Below, in pieces: positions 26,592 to 36,283 of a stretch of 64,000 bases of DNA. Position 1 is the first letter of the stretch, and every line of letters begins with the position of its first letter. The position numbers were made by a program, and so were the translations under genes. The notes under the pieces are model-generated. The model was not told where the DNA came from. It saw only the letters and a program-made list of their open reading frames with translations, and made no database searches. This DNA is from Leptospira sp. (GTDB lineage Bacteria > Spirochaetota > Leptospiria > Leptospirales > Leptospiraceae), in assembly GCA_027533185.1 (NCBI GenBank), contig JAPZTS010000012.1, positions 1 to 64,000 on the forward strand, read 5' to 3'.

Positions 26592-26792
26592 GGGAATCCC
26601 TCTTTTACGATTGTGCATTAAGACTCGATTCTTTCCAACCTTTGTCTAGTTTGATTTTTTATTTTTTGCATTTTTAGTGGAAGAAATCCTTTCAAATTTC
26701 GAAAAAAAATTTGAACTGTTTCTCCAAATTGATTTAGACTTAAAGCGGCGAAGACTGGATAATTGTTCTCTGCATTCTTAAGGATTGAATCT

Positions 26793-27236
26793 ATGAAATT
26801 GCTTAGACTAAAAAGCACTGACTTGCACCATTTACGCCAACTGAATGAAGTATTTTCTGATGCGTTTGAAGACCCAGAGACACATCTTACCAGAAAGCCA
26901 AACGATCTTTATTTAAAGAATCTACTTTTGAAACAAGATTTCATTGCCCTAGCTGCAATAGAAGATGGAAAGGTACTCGGGGGACTCGTTGCCTATGTTT
27001 TGGAGAAATATGAACAAGAGAGGAATGAAATTTATATCTATGACTTAGCCGTTGCAGAGCCCTTTCGAAGGCGCGGAATTGCAAAGTCATTGATCCAATA
27101 TTTAAAAGAACTGGCAAAAGAAATCAATGTTTGGGTTATCTTTGTTCAAGCAGACAAGGAAGACACGCCAGCTATTCGTTTGTATGAATCCTATGGTAAA
27201 AAAGAAGCACCATTGCATTTCGATATCTTTCCTTAA
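26793..27236 (+). CDS. GNAT acetyltransferase related to AAC(3)-I
   Basis: A 147-residue GNAT. The order FSDAFEDPETHL..., FIALAAIEDGKVLGGLVAY, EIYIYDLAVAEPFRRRGIA (acetyl-CoA loop RRRGIA), WVIFVQADKEDTPAIRLYES and a final HFDIFP matches the AAC(3)-I gentamicin acetyltransferase family closely, not just a generic GNAT. AAC(3)-I enzymes acetylate the 3-amino group of aminoglycosides. Start ATG 26793 has AAGGA eight bases upstream. No integron, IS or transfer signal is visible, so it looks like a resident gene. Whether it acts on aminoglycosides is unknown. Confidence 0.8.
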   Translation: MKLLRLKSTDLHHLRQLNEVFSDAFEDPETHLTRKPNDLYLKNLLLKQDFIALAAIEDGKVLGGLVAYVLEKYEQERNEIYIYDLAVAEPFRRRGIAKSLIQYLKELAKEINVWVIFVQADKEDTPAIRLYESYGKKEAPLHFDIFP

Positions 27237-27293
27237 ATGGAACGGACAATTTCCGCTCGAGGAAATTGCCCGAATGTTTTGTGATCCGAACCT

Positions 27294-27503
27294 CTAGAAC
27301 TCCATTGTGTAAGATACTCGGTAGTATGTTCCATTCATAGAGCTTCCTGCTCTATCGGAAGCAAACCACTTGCCCATGGCTTGGTTGATCGCCTGTTCGG
27401 TGGAAAGACCAGGAGATGCAGTTCGTAACGCCGCTACATAATTACGAAGTTGTGTTCCTGTGATACCAGAGACTTCGTTTTGGCTGGAATCACCAAACCT
27501 GTT
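27294..27503 (-). pseudogene. C-terminal fragment of an outer-membrane protein
   Basis: The minus strand is open for 69 codons from after a TGA at 27504-27506 to a TAG at 27294-27296, with no start codon. The end SSMNGTYYRVSYTMEF matches the C-terminus of the intact gene upstream (DMNGTYYRVTYSQTF), and FGDSSQNEV parallels FSAGDSVANV. It is therefore the 3' remnant of a paralogue, left after deletion of most of the gene. A C-terminal Phe, as in outer-membrane proteins, is kept. Confidence 0.7.
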
Positions 27504-27546
27504 TCACACACAGTTTTTCAAGAAACCTTTATAAAGATTGGATCAT

Positions 27547-27572
27547 AAAAAAACGGCCTCCGAAGAAGCCGT
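27547..27572 (-). terminator. Rho-independent terminator of the outer-membrane protein gene
   Basis: On the minus strand ACGGCTTC and GAGGCCGT pair over eight positions around a TTCG tetraloop, followed by seven T. It lies 33 bp past the stop of the outer-membrane protein gene. Confidence 0.9.
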
Positions 27573-27604
27573 AAGGAGAAATAGCAATTTATAACAATAG
27601 AAAC

Positions 27605-28564
27605 CTAGAAAGTTTGGGAGTATGTAACTCGGTAATAAGTACCGTTCATGTCCCCTGCTTGTTGTGGAGTGTTCAAGTAGGTGGTGAAAGTTGCCGGGTT
27701 ACTAGCAAAACCAATCAACTGGGCGTTCGTGGGTCCTGCAACGTTTGCCACGGAATCCCCTGCGGAGAATCGAAGCGATCCGGATCCTACTTTAAATTTT
27801 ACATAGAGACCTGTCCATTTGTAAACAGTTGCATCAGTATCCCCATTTCCACCAGAAGGGCGCACTCGCAATTCTTCCCAGTGAAGACCAGCACTTAGCC
27901 ATTCCGTGAATCTGTAACCTGGGAAAGCCCAAAAATGGGTGTAGTTCAAGTTAGCGTTTTTATTAGGGAACATAGCAGGAACCGCGTTGATCGATTTTAG
28001 AGCAGCAGCACCTTCTGTTGTTGCTGCTAAATTCTCAATGGTTGGATCCACGGATCCGTGAAAGGTTACACCGCCCGGGGTTGTTCGAGGATTCGTTTGG
28101 GACTTTGTACCAATATAATACCCACCATACAACTCTGCTTCAAATTTATCCTTATCATAGAACATTGTGATGTTTGGAACAACACCTTCATTGAATACAG
28201 GGTTTCCATTTCCAAAGTTTCCTCTAGAAAGCAGGTTTCCGTTTAGGATACCAATTTGAGGGTTCACGTTCAATGCTCCCTCCAAAAGAGTGAAATTCAA
28301 ACCCACACCAAACTCGGTCCAGTGGCCAAAGTTTCCAGCTCCACCATTTCGGATTCCACTCCAGAGAATTGTATATCCTGTGATACTCACTTTATCGTTA
28401 ATTGGTATGCCAACTTGTGCCATCGGAGTCAGACCAAAGAAAGAGTCTGAGTTGATCGTCAGAGTGGCCGTATACGGAAGTTTTGTTTCCTTTTTCTCTT
28501 GGGCAAAAAGACTCCCAGCGAGAAATAAAGAGACAGATAAAAGACTAGCGATTCGCATCTTCAT
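27605..28564 (-). CDS. Outer-membrane beta-barrel protein (DUF6733-like)
   Basis: A 319-residue protein with a signal peptide (MKMRIASLLSVSLFLAGSLFA-QE) and amphipathic strands throughout: TATLTINSDSFFGLTPMAQVG, KVSITGYTILWSG, HWTEFGVGLNFTL and a C-terminal YYRVTYSQTF ending in Phe. These features fit an outer-membrane barrel. The SD GAGGT is upstream of the first ATG. A strong terminator follows, suggesting a single well-expressed gene. A decayed paralogue fragment lies just downstream. Function unknown; the DUF name is from memory and less certain than the topology. Confidence 0.72.
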   Translation of the reverse strand: MKMRIASLLSVSLFLAGSLFAQEKKETKLPYTATLTINSDSFFGLTPMAQVGIPINDKVSITGYTILWSGIRNGGAGNFGHWTEFGVGLNFTLLEGALNVNPQIGILNGNLLSRGNFGNGNPVFNEGVVPNITMFYDKDKFEAELYGGYYIGTKSQTNPRTTPGGVTFHGSVDPTIENLAATTEGAAALKSINAVPAMFPNKNANLNYTHFWAFPGYRFTEWLSAGLHWEELRVRPSGGNGDTDATVYKWTGLYVKFKVGSGSLRFSAGDSVANVAGPTNAQLIGFASNPATFTTYLNTPQQAGDMNGTYYRVTYSQTF

Positions 28565-29406
28565 TCTAAGTTACCTCTGACAATCATAATAGCAATATCC
28601 ATGCCAACTCGAAAAAATTTCAGTTTCCAGAATTAGAATCATCGTTAATCATAATTTCCGCATATATTGCACGATTTTCTATTCGTGTATTTTGTTACCT
28701 GTATCATACTTCCTGTACTTTTATTCGTGTTTCCTGTTTCCTTAATTTCGCAGAACCATCAAATTGCCCAAAAACTAGGCAACTTGCCTTGGGGCTGTTA
28801 GTTTTTATCAGAATGGGGAGTAGTTTTTTGGGAGATTTTCTTCTTGTTTTTGAACTTCAAATGATAAATCCTATTCGAAGTTTAGGATGAATGTTTCACA
28901 TATATTAATAAATATATTTCTCTATTCAAATTTATGAATAGTTTCATATGTAGTATTAGAGAAATACCTAAAATCCTTACTGTTTAGTTGATACAGATAC
29001 CATTTGAATATCACATTGGCCGAGAACATGACGGCTCAAATAAAATGGTTCCCAAAAAAAATGAAGTATTAAATCAATCGTAAACCTGAAGCAAACGATC
29101 CTCTCAGCTCGTTTGCATTTCGACGCGGAAGGATTGGATACAGAATAGTAACCAAGTGCTATATTTGATTGTGCGGATTCTTCTACTGGTTTAATTTCCC
29201 TAAGCCCTTGTGGAGATGAACTTTGGAATCCTAATTCTGATTTTTAAAACTCTATAACTACAGACTGGCAATCGTATTAGATTAGAGTAAAGAGAAGAAT
29301 TTGATGCTACAATGATTACTGAGTCGAGATTCGAGTCATAAAGAAGCTTGTAAAAAGGAAAGGAATGTTATAGCCAGATAGAATTTATCTAGTTTAAACT
29401 TTGCCT
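28565..29406. other. Non-coding gap before the copper ATPase relic
   Basis: 842 bp without a supported gene. The part next to 28565 must carry the promoter of the outer-membrane protein gene. The rest is AT-rich with frequent stops in all frames. It adjoins two decayed genes, so it may hold older, unrecognisable relics. I saw no RNA gene. Confidence 0.4.
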
Positions 29407-30639
29407 ATGAAAATGGATCGATTTTTGGAATTTATTGTTTCTCTTGTCATGAATTTAGATTATAAGACAGTATCCGTGGATAAGTCTTTATCAGAAGATG
29501 AAATAAATAATTTTCGCAATGAACTAGAAGAGTTTGGCTACTCACCTGGAAATAAAAAAAAATTATAGTATATAACTTAGATCTTTTTGGACTGACTTGT
29601 GCAAACTGCGCTCTTCGAATCGGGAAGGGCCTTTCTAAAATGGAAGGTGTGACGGATGTTAGAGTAAACTTTGCCACGGAATCTATTTTTTTACGAACTA
29701 CTGATTCGATTCGATTCAAATAGAATCAATAATAGAAAAAGTGGAAATTCTTAGATACCAAGCATCGGAAAAAGATTCAAACAAACAATCAGAAGTAGAA
29801 AAAAACATAAAGACCAGATGCGATTACTGAAAATTAGATTTATCATCTCTTTAATTTTTTCCCTGCCCTTATTCTACAGTATGGTAACTCATTTTCAAAT
29901 TTTATCCTCTTTACCAATGCCGAATCTTCTGATGAACAAATGGGTTCAAATGTGTCTGGCAACTCCAGTTCAATTTATAATAGGATTCCCTTTTTTTCAA
30001 TCGGCTTTCAGGGCTTTGAAGAATGGAAAGGTAAATATGGATGTTCTGGTTGTGATTGTAACAAGTGCTGCCTATGGGTATAGCATTTTTGGGAATGATT
30101 TGTATTTTGAAACCTCATCAGTTCTCATCACATTCATTTTAGTTGGGAAATGGATCGAACATCTAACTAAAGCAAAAATTAAATGGCGATTGGACAGATG
30201 TTCCCATTGACTATTTAAAACAGGGTCACCATGTTTTGGTCAAGGCCTTAGAACGCTTTCCGGTAGATGGAATCGTCATTGATGGGATAAGTTTTGCAGA
30301 AGAATCCATGTTAACAGGCGATAGTATCAATGATGCTCCAGCTCTCACAACAGCAGCTGTGGGAATTGCGATGGGTACGTGTGCGGACATTGCTATAAAC
30401 ACCGCAGAGGTCGTCCTCGTAAGGGGTGATATTTAAAGAATAGTAGACCTCTGATCCGCATCGGAAAGGACACCGTTATAAATATCAGACAAAACTTTGT
30501 TTGGGCACTCGGTTAAAATTTACTAGGTATTCCCCTTGCAGCTTCAGGGCTTTTAGCTCCTTGACTTAGTGGAGTGGCCATGGCATTTAGTTCTATCTCT
30601 GTGGTATTAAATGCATTTAGAATGGCCAATCGGAAGTAA
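29407..30639 (+). pseudogene. Decayed copper-transporting P-type ATPase (copA-like)
   Basis: Fragments of a CopA-type ATPase appear in order but in different frames. There is an HMA-like tail (SVDKSLSEDEINNF...EEFGY, stop at about 29567), and a second HMA domain with LTCANCALRIGKGL and VNFATESI. Membrane helices follow with GKVNMDVLVVI and [15 protein letters not shown], then actuator remnant [11 protein letters not shown]...ESMLTGDS. This is joined directly to the hinge [18 protein letters not shown]. The tail IRIGKDTVINIRQNFVWALG and GIPLAASGLLAP...LNAFRMANRK is broken by TAA and TGA. The DKTGT phosphorylation site and nucleotide domain are gone, and frameshifts and stops rule out function. 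Confidence 0.88.
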
Positions 30640-30645
30640 ATTTCA

Positions 30646-31239
30646 ATGGAAAGAATAGATTACTTGGTCATTTGGAGCTCTATTGCTGTTCTACTTACAC
30701 TCTGGGGATACGCTCCCTACATTTGGAAAATCTGGAAAGGAACACTAAAGCCACATTATTTTTCCTGGTTGATTTGGGGACTTACCACCTGTATCGTGTT
30801 TGTTGCCCAGTGGTCAGAAAACGGTGGCCTAGGATCTTACCCAACTGGCGTACCTGGGGTTTTGACCTTGGTAGTAGCCATCTATTGCTGGCAACACCGT
30901 AAATCCACAATTCTAAAACCTTTCGACTGGTTCATTTTAATCCTCACACTCGTTAGTGTTCCGATCTGGTGTTTGCTCGCGGACCCCCTCTACTCCGTGA
31001 TACTTTTAACTGTTATGGATGTGTTGGGATTCATGCCAAGTTTTAGAAAGGCATCCGAAGATCCGTACGCTGATAGTCTCTCCTTTTACTTTTTATTTTT
31101 TGTGAGAAATTTTATCTCAATCTTGGCTTTGGAAGTTAAAAATCTGACTACATTGGTTTTTCCTTTTTTTGTCGGTTTATTTTGTTTGGTCTTCGTTTTT
31201 TGGGTAATTTACTGTCGTTGGAAGAAAAAATCGAAGTAA
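30646..31239 (+). CDS. Multi-pass membrane protein, PQ-loop-like
   Basis: A 197-residue protein with six or seven hydrophobic helices. The first (about 8-24) runs into GYAPYIWKIWKGTLKPHYFSWLIWGL, which resembles a PQ-loop/SWEET repeat: a helix ending in Pro-Tyr, a charged turn, and a helix with Trp. A second similar block is VLGFMPSFRKASEDPYADSLSFYFLFF. Such folds transport sugars, amino acids or cofactors, but the similarity is too weak to assign a substrate. An SD-like GGAAG lies just upstream, in the end of the copA relic, so the gene is intact although next to decay. Confidence 0.65.
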   Translation: MERIDYLVIWSSIAVLLTLWGYAPYIWKIWKGTLKPHYFSWLIWGLTTCIVFVAQWSENGGLGSYPTGVPGVLTLVVAIYCWQHRKSTILKPFDWFILILTLVSVPIWCLLADPLYSVILLTVMDVLGFMPSFRKASEDPYADSLSFYFLFFVRNFISILALEVKNLTTLVFPFFVGLFCLVFVFWVIYCRWKKKSK

Positions 31240-31356
31240 GTCAACAAATTGCAAACGGATCGTTTTCTTATGTTTTTAGTCAAGAAAATTCCTGTTTTTT
31301 GACTGAAGCCTAATTTTTGGATTGGAAAATGCTACCTGTATTGTTATACTTTTGTC

Positions 31357-33039
31357 ATGAGGGCTAGTTTTTTTATAGATTCTATAGATTGGCTTTTGCC
31401 TAAAAAATCTGAAAAAAGACGAATCTCATTCGAATTAAGAATGGTAGCCGCTATAACCTTTATAGCAATGACAACCGCATTTATTACAGGACTAATCCTA
31501 GTAATCTTTTTAAAACACCATTCAGGCTATGTAACTTTAATATTTGGTCTAAGCATGTTTTTACTCCTTTTGGCAATTAAACTAGAATTGAATGCAAACA
31601 TTGCAATGATCATCTTAGAATTGTTAACTGGAACACATTTTTTAGGATGTCGCGCCTTTGAACAAAGGGTGGATTGGCCTCTCATAATTTGGCTAAGTAT
31701 ATTTCCCCTACTCCGTCTGCTCTACGGTGGATTTAGACATGCTCTCTATGGATTTTTATTTACTGGAATTCTTGGTTTTGGTTTCTACCTAATCGAACTT
31801 TTCCCACTATTATCAGGAGAGGTCGTGGAAAGCACCATTTCCTTACTTCGATCTGTTTCTTTTTTGCCTGCCGTATTCTGCATAACTGCAATTTTTTATT
31901 ATCTCCGAAGAGAAGCTCTCTTCCGTGCCGAAGAGGCTACTTTGGCAAGGACTATGTTTTTGGCAAACATGTCCCATGAATTACGTACTCCTATGAATGG
32001 AGTATTAGGAATTACGGAACTACTTTTGTTAGAACCTGGGATAAAACCCTACAGAGAACAACTAGAATTAGTTCACAGAAGCGGAAAACAAATGGTTTCT
32101 CTAATTAATGATATTTTAGATTATTCTAAATTAGAAAGTGTGAAGTTAGATTTAGAATTGCTACCAACCAATATTTTTTTACTCATTCAAGATATCATCT
32201 CGCTATTGACACCTATTGCAAAAAGCAAACAACTCGAATTAAAATCAGAAATATCGCCAAAATTAGATTGTTTTAGTCTAACTGACCCGATACGTTGCAA
32301 ACAAATTCTAACAAATGTAATTATTAACGCGATCAAATTTACCGAAACGGGAAAAGTTTCAGTTCTCGGCGCAGTTCAAAATAATTTTATGATTATTCGT
32401 ATCATTGATACTGGCATAGGAATGTCTGAAGAAATCCTGGAGAGAATCTTTGTGCCGTTCCAACAAGCAGATGTTTCCTTTACTAGACGGTATGGTGGGA
32501 GTGGCTTGGGACTCGCAATCTCCCAAAGATTAGCCAATTTGTTAGGTGGAAAAATTACTGCAAAAAGTTCGCTTGGCGAAGGGAGTGTCTTTGAAGTTTT
32601 ACTCCCCTTTCAAGAAATAACTCGTGAGATCAAACAAGAGAAAACTTTAACAGGAGAACTTCCGAAAATTCCATTAAAAGTTCTCCTGGTGGAAGACAAC
32701 CATGTCAATCAAGTAGTTGCGTTAGGAATGCTGAAAAAATGCGGATGTTTGGTAAAACCAAAATCCAATGGCGAAGAGGCTGTTGCGACTTTCCTAGAGG
32801 AACAGTTTGATCTAATTTTAATGGACTGTCATATGCCTGTCATGGACGGTTTCCAAGCAACTAAAGAAATTCGAAAGCTTGAAGTTGGCAATAAAAGAAC
32901 AAAAATCATCGCACTCACGGCGTCAGCGATGGAAGATGATGTAAAGGCATGTCTACTGTCCGGTATGGATTCCGTAATTGCAAAACCATTAACTTTTGAT
33001 TCCCTAGTGCCTGTGCTTAAATCTATCAAAATCAGTTAA
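31357..33039 (+). CDS. Hybrid sensor histidine kinase/response regulator
   Basis: A 560-residue membrane kinase. Residues about 30-190 hold five or six membrane helices with no large external loop. HisKA follows with the H box MSHELRTPMNGVLG near 206. HATPase has NVIINAIKFTETG (N box), DTGIGM and GGSGLGLAIS (G boxes). A C-terminal receiver (about 440-558) carries LLVEDN, the phospho-acceptor LILMDCHMPVMDG and the Lys in IAKPL. It probably feeds an unlinked phosphotransfer protein. The signal is unknown; the helix bundle may itself sense membrane state. A TTGACT lies upstream but no clear -10 was found. Confidence 0.9.
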   Translation: MRASFFIDSIDWLLPKKSEKRRISFELRMVAAITFIAMTTAFITGLILVIFLKHHSGYVTLIFGLSMFLLLLAIKLELNANIAMIILELLTGTHFLGCRAFEQRVDWPLIIWLSIFPLLRLLYGGFRHALYGFLFTGILGFGFYLIELFPLLSGEVVESTISLLRSVSFLPAVFCITAIFYYLRREALFRAEEATLARTMFLANMSHELRTPMNGVLGITELLLLEPGIKPYREQLELVHRSGKQMVSLINDILDYSKLESVKLDLELLPTNIFLLIQDIISLLTPIAKSKQLELKSEISPKLDCFSLTDPIRCKQILTNVIINAIKFTETGKVSVLGAVQNNFMIIRIIDTGIGMSEEILERIFVPFQQADVSFTRRYGGSGLGLAISQRLANLLGGKITAKSSLGEGSVFEVLLPFQEITREIKQEKTLTGELPKIPLKVLLVEDNHVNQVVALGMLKKCGCLVKPKSNGEEAVATFLEEQFDLILMDCHMPVMDGFQATKEIRKLEVGNKRTKIIALTASAMEDDVKACLLSGMDSVIAKPLTFDSLVPVLKSIKIS

Positions 33040-33325
33040 GTTCGAATCGTTCATACACGGTTTCAATTTTCTCTAAACTCTTTAATTTAAATTTCAATGG
33101 AAGAGCTGTATTTTGTTCGGTTCTATGTTCAATTCTTTTCCAGAATATACACCAATTCAAATACACTTGTTTTACAAAACCTCGTTCTTTTTTAGTATTC
33201 TCCTGTATTGCATTAGAGGACCAAAGCCTAAGAAAAATAAAGGTTTGCAATTTTCAGAAATAATTCTTAATTTGATTGCGTTGCAGTAACTTTCTAAAAG
33301 TACATTTCGTCACAATGTCTATTAC

Positions 33326-35833
33326 ATGGTCATACCAAATATAATTTCAAATTATTACAAAAAAAGTAAAAAGCCCAGATCAATGGATGATCTTATTACT
33401 CAAATTTTGGGGACAATTTGTGTTCTATTTGCCATCACGACAGGATTTCTTTTTGCCTATTTTTCTAGAGTGAATATCATCAAAAATACGGATGACCGTC
33501 TTTATTACGCTGCTACATTTTATCAGGAGATCCTTGGACCAAATTACCACAATCATATTGAAAATGCAGATTCCTATTCCAAGGAAGAGTATCAAAAACA
33601 AGTTGAATTAAACAACCAACTCTGCAAAAAACTGGGACTACAATATCTTTGGAGCGTACTTTCTATTGAGGATCAAATCGTCTTCACTTCGGCAACTAAC
33701 TCCAATTTTGACGATAAAAATTCTAATTACGCTAAATTCTTTGATGTTCATTCCGACCCTAATGCATTTTTACCAGCAAAGCAGAAGCAAGAAGAACCAG
33801 TTTTCTCAACGTTTCATAACGAATGGGGAGAAGGAAGGATGATTCTTATATCAAAATTGGATAAAAAAAAACGTCTATATATCATTGGGGCAAGCATTCA
33901 ATTAAAAGAATTAAACGAATTACTCTTTCGCTCTTTTTTACTTTCAACTGGATTTGGAATTTTATTATTCTTAGTCGTTTGGTTTCTCTCTCGAATACTG
34001 AGCAAAAAAATTATGCATATTTGTTCCAATGTTTCTCATACGGCAAATCAAATCCAAAAAGGACATTTAGATATTGAAATGCCAAATTTTGACGTAATAG
34101 AAGCGATTCGCCTAACGGAATCTCTAGATCATATGAGAAATCAATTAAAGATTCGAATCCTTGACCTTGAAGCTCAAAATAAAATTTTAAATCAAATTCT
34201 AAACGAAAAAAATATCGCAGAAAAGAAGATACGGAAGTATTCTGAAATTCAATCCATCCTGATTAAGATTAGCTCTAAATTCATAAATATTTCAAACGAC
34301 AGAATCAACCAAAGTATTGAATTATCCCTGAAGGAATTGGGAGAATTTGTTGGGGCTGATAGGGCATATATTTTCGACTACGATTGGGAACAGGAAGTTA
34401 GTACAAATAGATACGAGTGGTGTGCTGAGGGAATTACTTCCCACATTTCTAATTTGCAAAATGTACATATCAAAAAAACGGATCCATGGTCTCAAAAGCA
34501 TCTAAAAGGTGAAGTGGTAAGCATTGAAGATATCAATCTTTTTGCGGAACGGGAAGAGAACTTAAATTTGCTTAGGAATCAAGGTATCCAAAGTTTGATT
34601 TCGTATCCCCTAATGAAAGATTCATTATGTTTAGGATTTGTTGGATTCGATTGGGTTAGGAAAAATCATAACTACCGCGAAGAAGATGAAAATTTATTAT
34701 CTATTTTTTCTAATATTTTAATAAACCTACGAATGAGGAAGGATATCAATGAGGAACTTGCGAAATTCAAAAAGATAGCTGATCATTCTCAGTATGGTAA
34801 GGTAATTACGGACATATCGGGGAAAATTACTTATGTAAATCAATTTTATGCTACAGTGCATGGATATGCACCGAAAGAGTTAATTGGGAAAAACCATTCG
34901 ATCTTTCATTCCGAAAAACAAATCAATCAACTTAACTTAGAACTTGAAACATTAAAATCTAAAGGTAAATTTGAATCGAGTCTCGTTTGGCACTCTCACA
35001 AAAATGGTAAAGAATTTCCTATGCTTATGACTGCTCTTTTAATAAACGATGAACACCAAAAACCAGAATTTATAGCCGCATCGGCTCTCGATGTCTCTGA
35101 TCTGATTCAATCGCAAGAACGTATAAAAAATCTTTTAGAAAAAGAACGTTATTTAAATCAGAATATACAAAACTTTACATTTATTGTATCACACAATTTA
35201 AGAATCCATTCAGCAAACATGTTGGGATTATTGCAGGTAGCTAAAGAAACGGAGCCAGAACTCTTTCAACATGAAATAACCCAAATGCTTCTGAGTGCAT
35301 CTCAAAATTTAGAAGAAACAATCCGTGATCTAAATACTGTATTAGAACTCAAATCAGCAAACCAACTACTTAAAACGAAAATAGATTTATTTGAGTTAGT
35401 AGAGCAATCGATTCAAAAAGTATTGACTGGCGTACCAAATAAGAAAGTTGTTATCCAAAATCTTGTTCCCAAAAATAATCCAGTTTTCTCTGAATCTGTT
35501 TATTTGAAATCCATCCTATCTCATATTATAGGAAATGCGGTAAGATATCATAAAAATATCGAAAATTCTTGGGTTAAAATTTCTTCTGAAATGGATAAGT
35601 ATTTAACGAAGGTAATCGTTGAAGATAATGGTTCGGGAATTGATCTGATTCGAAATGGAGCAGATCTTTTTAAGATGTACAAAAAATTCCATGACTCTCC
35701 TGACTCAAAAGGTCTTGGGCTTTATATTACTCAAATCCAAGTGGAAGCGTTGGGTGGTAGTATCGAAGTTCAGAGTGAAATTGGAGAAGGATCTAAGTTT
35801 ACTGTAAGTATTCCAAATGAATCATATGAATGA
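33326..35833 (+). CDS. GAF/PAS sensor histidine kinase
   Basis: An 835-residue kinase. A membrane helix at about 25-48, an external sensor region to about 200 and a second helix (205-226) are followed by a HAMP-like segment. A GAF domain is at about 310-470 (VGADRAYIFDYD..., LISYPLMKDSLCLGFVGFDW). A PAS/PAC unit is at about 480-600 (ITYVNQFYATVHGYAPKELIGKNH). The H box is VSHNLRIHSANMLGLL near 627, and the HATPase has NGSGIDL and GLGLYITQ. It overlaps a receiver gene by eight bases; that receiver now carries a nonsense codon. The start ATG lacks a clear SD, and an in-frame ATG at 33383 is possible. Confidence 0.85.
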   Translation: MVIPNIISNYYKKSKKPRSMDDLITQILGTICVLFAITTGFLFAYFSRVNIIKNTDDRLYYAATFYQEILGPNYHNHIENADSYSKEEYQKQVELNNQLCKKLGLQYLWSVLSIEDQIVFTSATNSNFDDKNSNYAKFFDVHSDPNAFLPAKQKQEEPVFSTFHNEWGEGRMILISKLDKKKRLYIIGASIQLKELNELLFRSFLLSTGFGILLFLVVWFLSRILSKKIMHICSNVSHTANQIQKGHLDIEMPNFDVIEAIRLTESLDHMRNQLKIRILDLEAQNKILNQILNEKNIAEKKIRKYSEIQSILIKISSKFINISNDRINQSIELSLKELGEFVGADRAYIFDYDWEQEVSTNRYEWCAEGITSHISNLQNVHIKKTDPWSQKHLKGEVVSIEDINLFAEREENLNLLRNQGIQSLISYPLMKDSLCLGFVGFDWVRKNHNYREEDENLLSIFSNILINLRMRKDINEELAKFKKIADHSQYGKVITDISGKITYVNQFYATVHGYAPKELIGKNHSIFHSEKQINQLNLELETLKSKGKFESSLVWHSHKNGKEFPMLMTALLINDEHQKPEFIAASALDVSDLIQSQERIKNLLEKERYLNQNIQNFTFIVSHNLRIHSANMLGLLQVAKETEPELFQHEITQMLLSASQNLEETIRDLNTVLELKSANQLLKTKIDLFELVEQSIQKVLTGVPNKKVVIQNLVPKNNPVFSESVYLKSILSHIIGNAVRYHKNIENSWVKISSEMDKYLTKVIVEDNGSGIDLIRNGADLFKMYKKFHDSPDSKGLGLYITQIQVEALGGSIEVQSEIGEGSKFTVSIPNESYE

Positions 35834-36209
35834 AATTTGTTTAGTTGAGGATGATAAAATTCAAATTTTTCTAATCGAAAAATTTTTAAAAAAATTTGGA
35901 TAAACGGGTCTGATCTCATTTTATGAAAATGGCAAGTTGGCCTATGAAGAAATGAATCGTCGATTTGAGAATAATAAATCCTTTCCTGATCTTATCTTTT
36001 TAGATTTGAATATGCCTATTTGGGATGGATGGCTTTTTCTAGACGAATTCAATAAATTACCTGGATCGCAATATTCAACAATTTATATACTAACTAGTTC
36101 ATTAAGTGAGGATGATTTAAAGAAAGCGGAAGATAGGGGATTTACAAACAGATATCTGCAAAAACCCTTGGATTTTACAATTTTAAAAAATATTTTACAG
36201 AGTTACTGA
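35826..36209 (+). pseudogene. Response regulator receiver interrupted by one in-frame TAA
   Basis: From ATG 35826 the frame reads MNEICLVEDDKIQIFLIEKF... and then meets TAA at 35901-35903 (codon 26). The same frame continues to 36209 with an otherwise intact receiver: FLDLNMPIWDGW with the phospho-acceptor Asp at codon 60, TSS near codon 91 and the conserved Lys in LQKPL at codon 113. The gene overlaps the kinase gene by eight bases, as cognate pairs do. One point change (for example from TAT or AAA) would restore it. It may be a recent mutation, a sequencing error, or be re-started downstream at a TTG (35937), which would lose the acidic pocket. Confidence 0.75.
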
Positions 36210-36283
36210 AAGAAAATTTTTTAAAAATACAAACAATAATTAAACTACTTTACTAAATTATGGAAGATTGACAAGAATAGGTT

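Noticed and set aside
26618..26818. 66-residue minus-strand ORF over the GNAT start
   Set aside because: It overlaps the GNAT gene's SD and start, and has no SD of its own.
33032..33250. 72-residue minus-strand ORF between two kinase genes
   Set aside because: TTG start without SD, no recognisable sequence, and it overlaps the kinase end.
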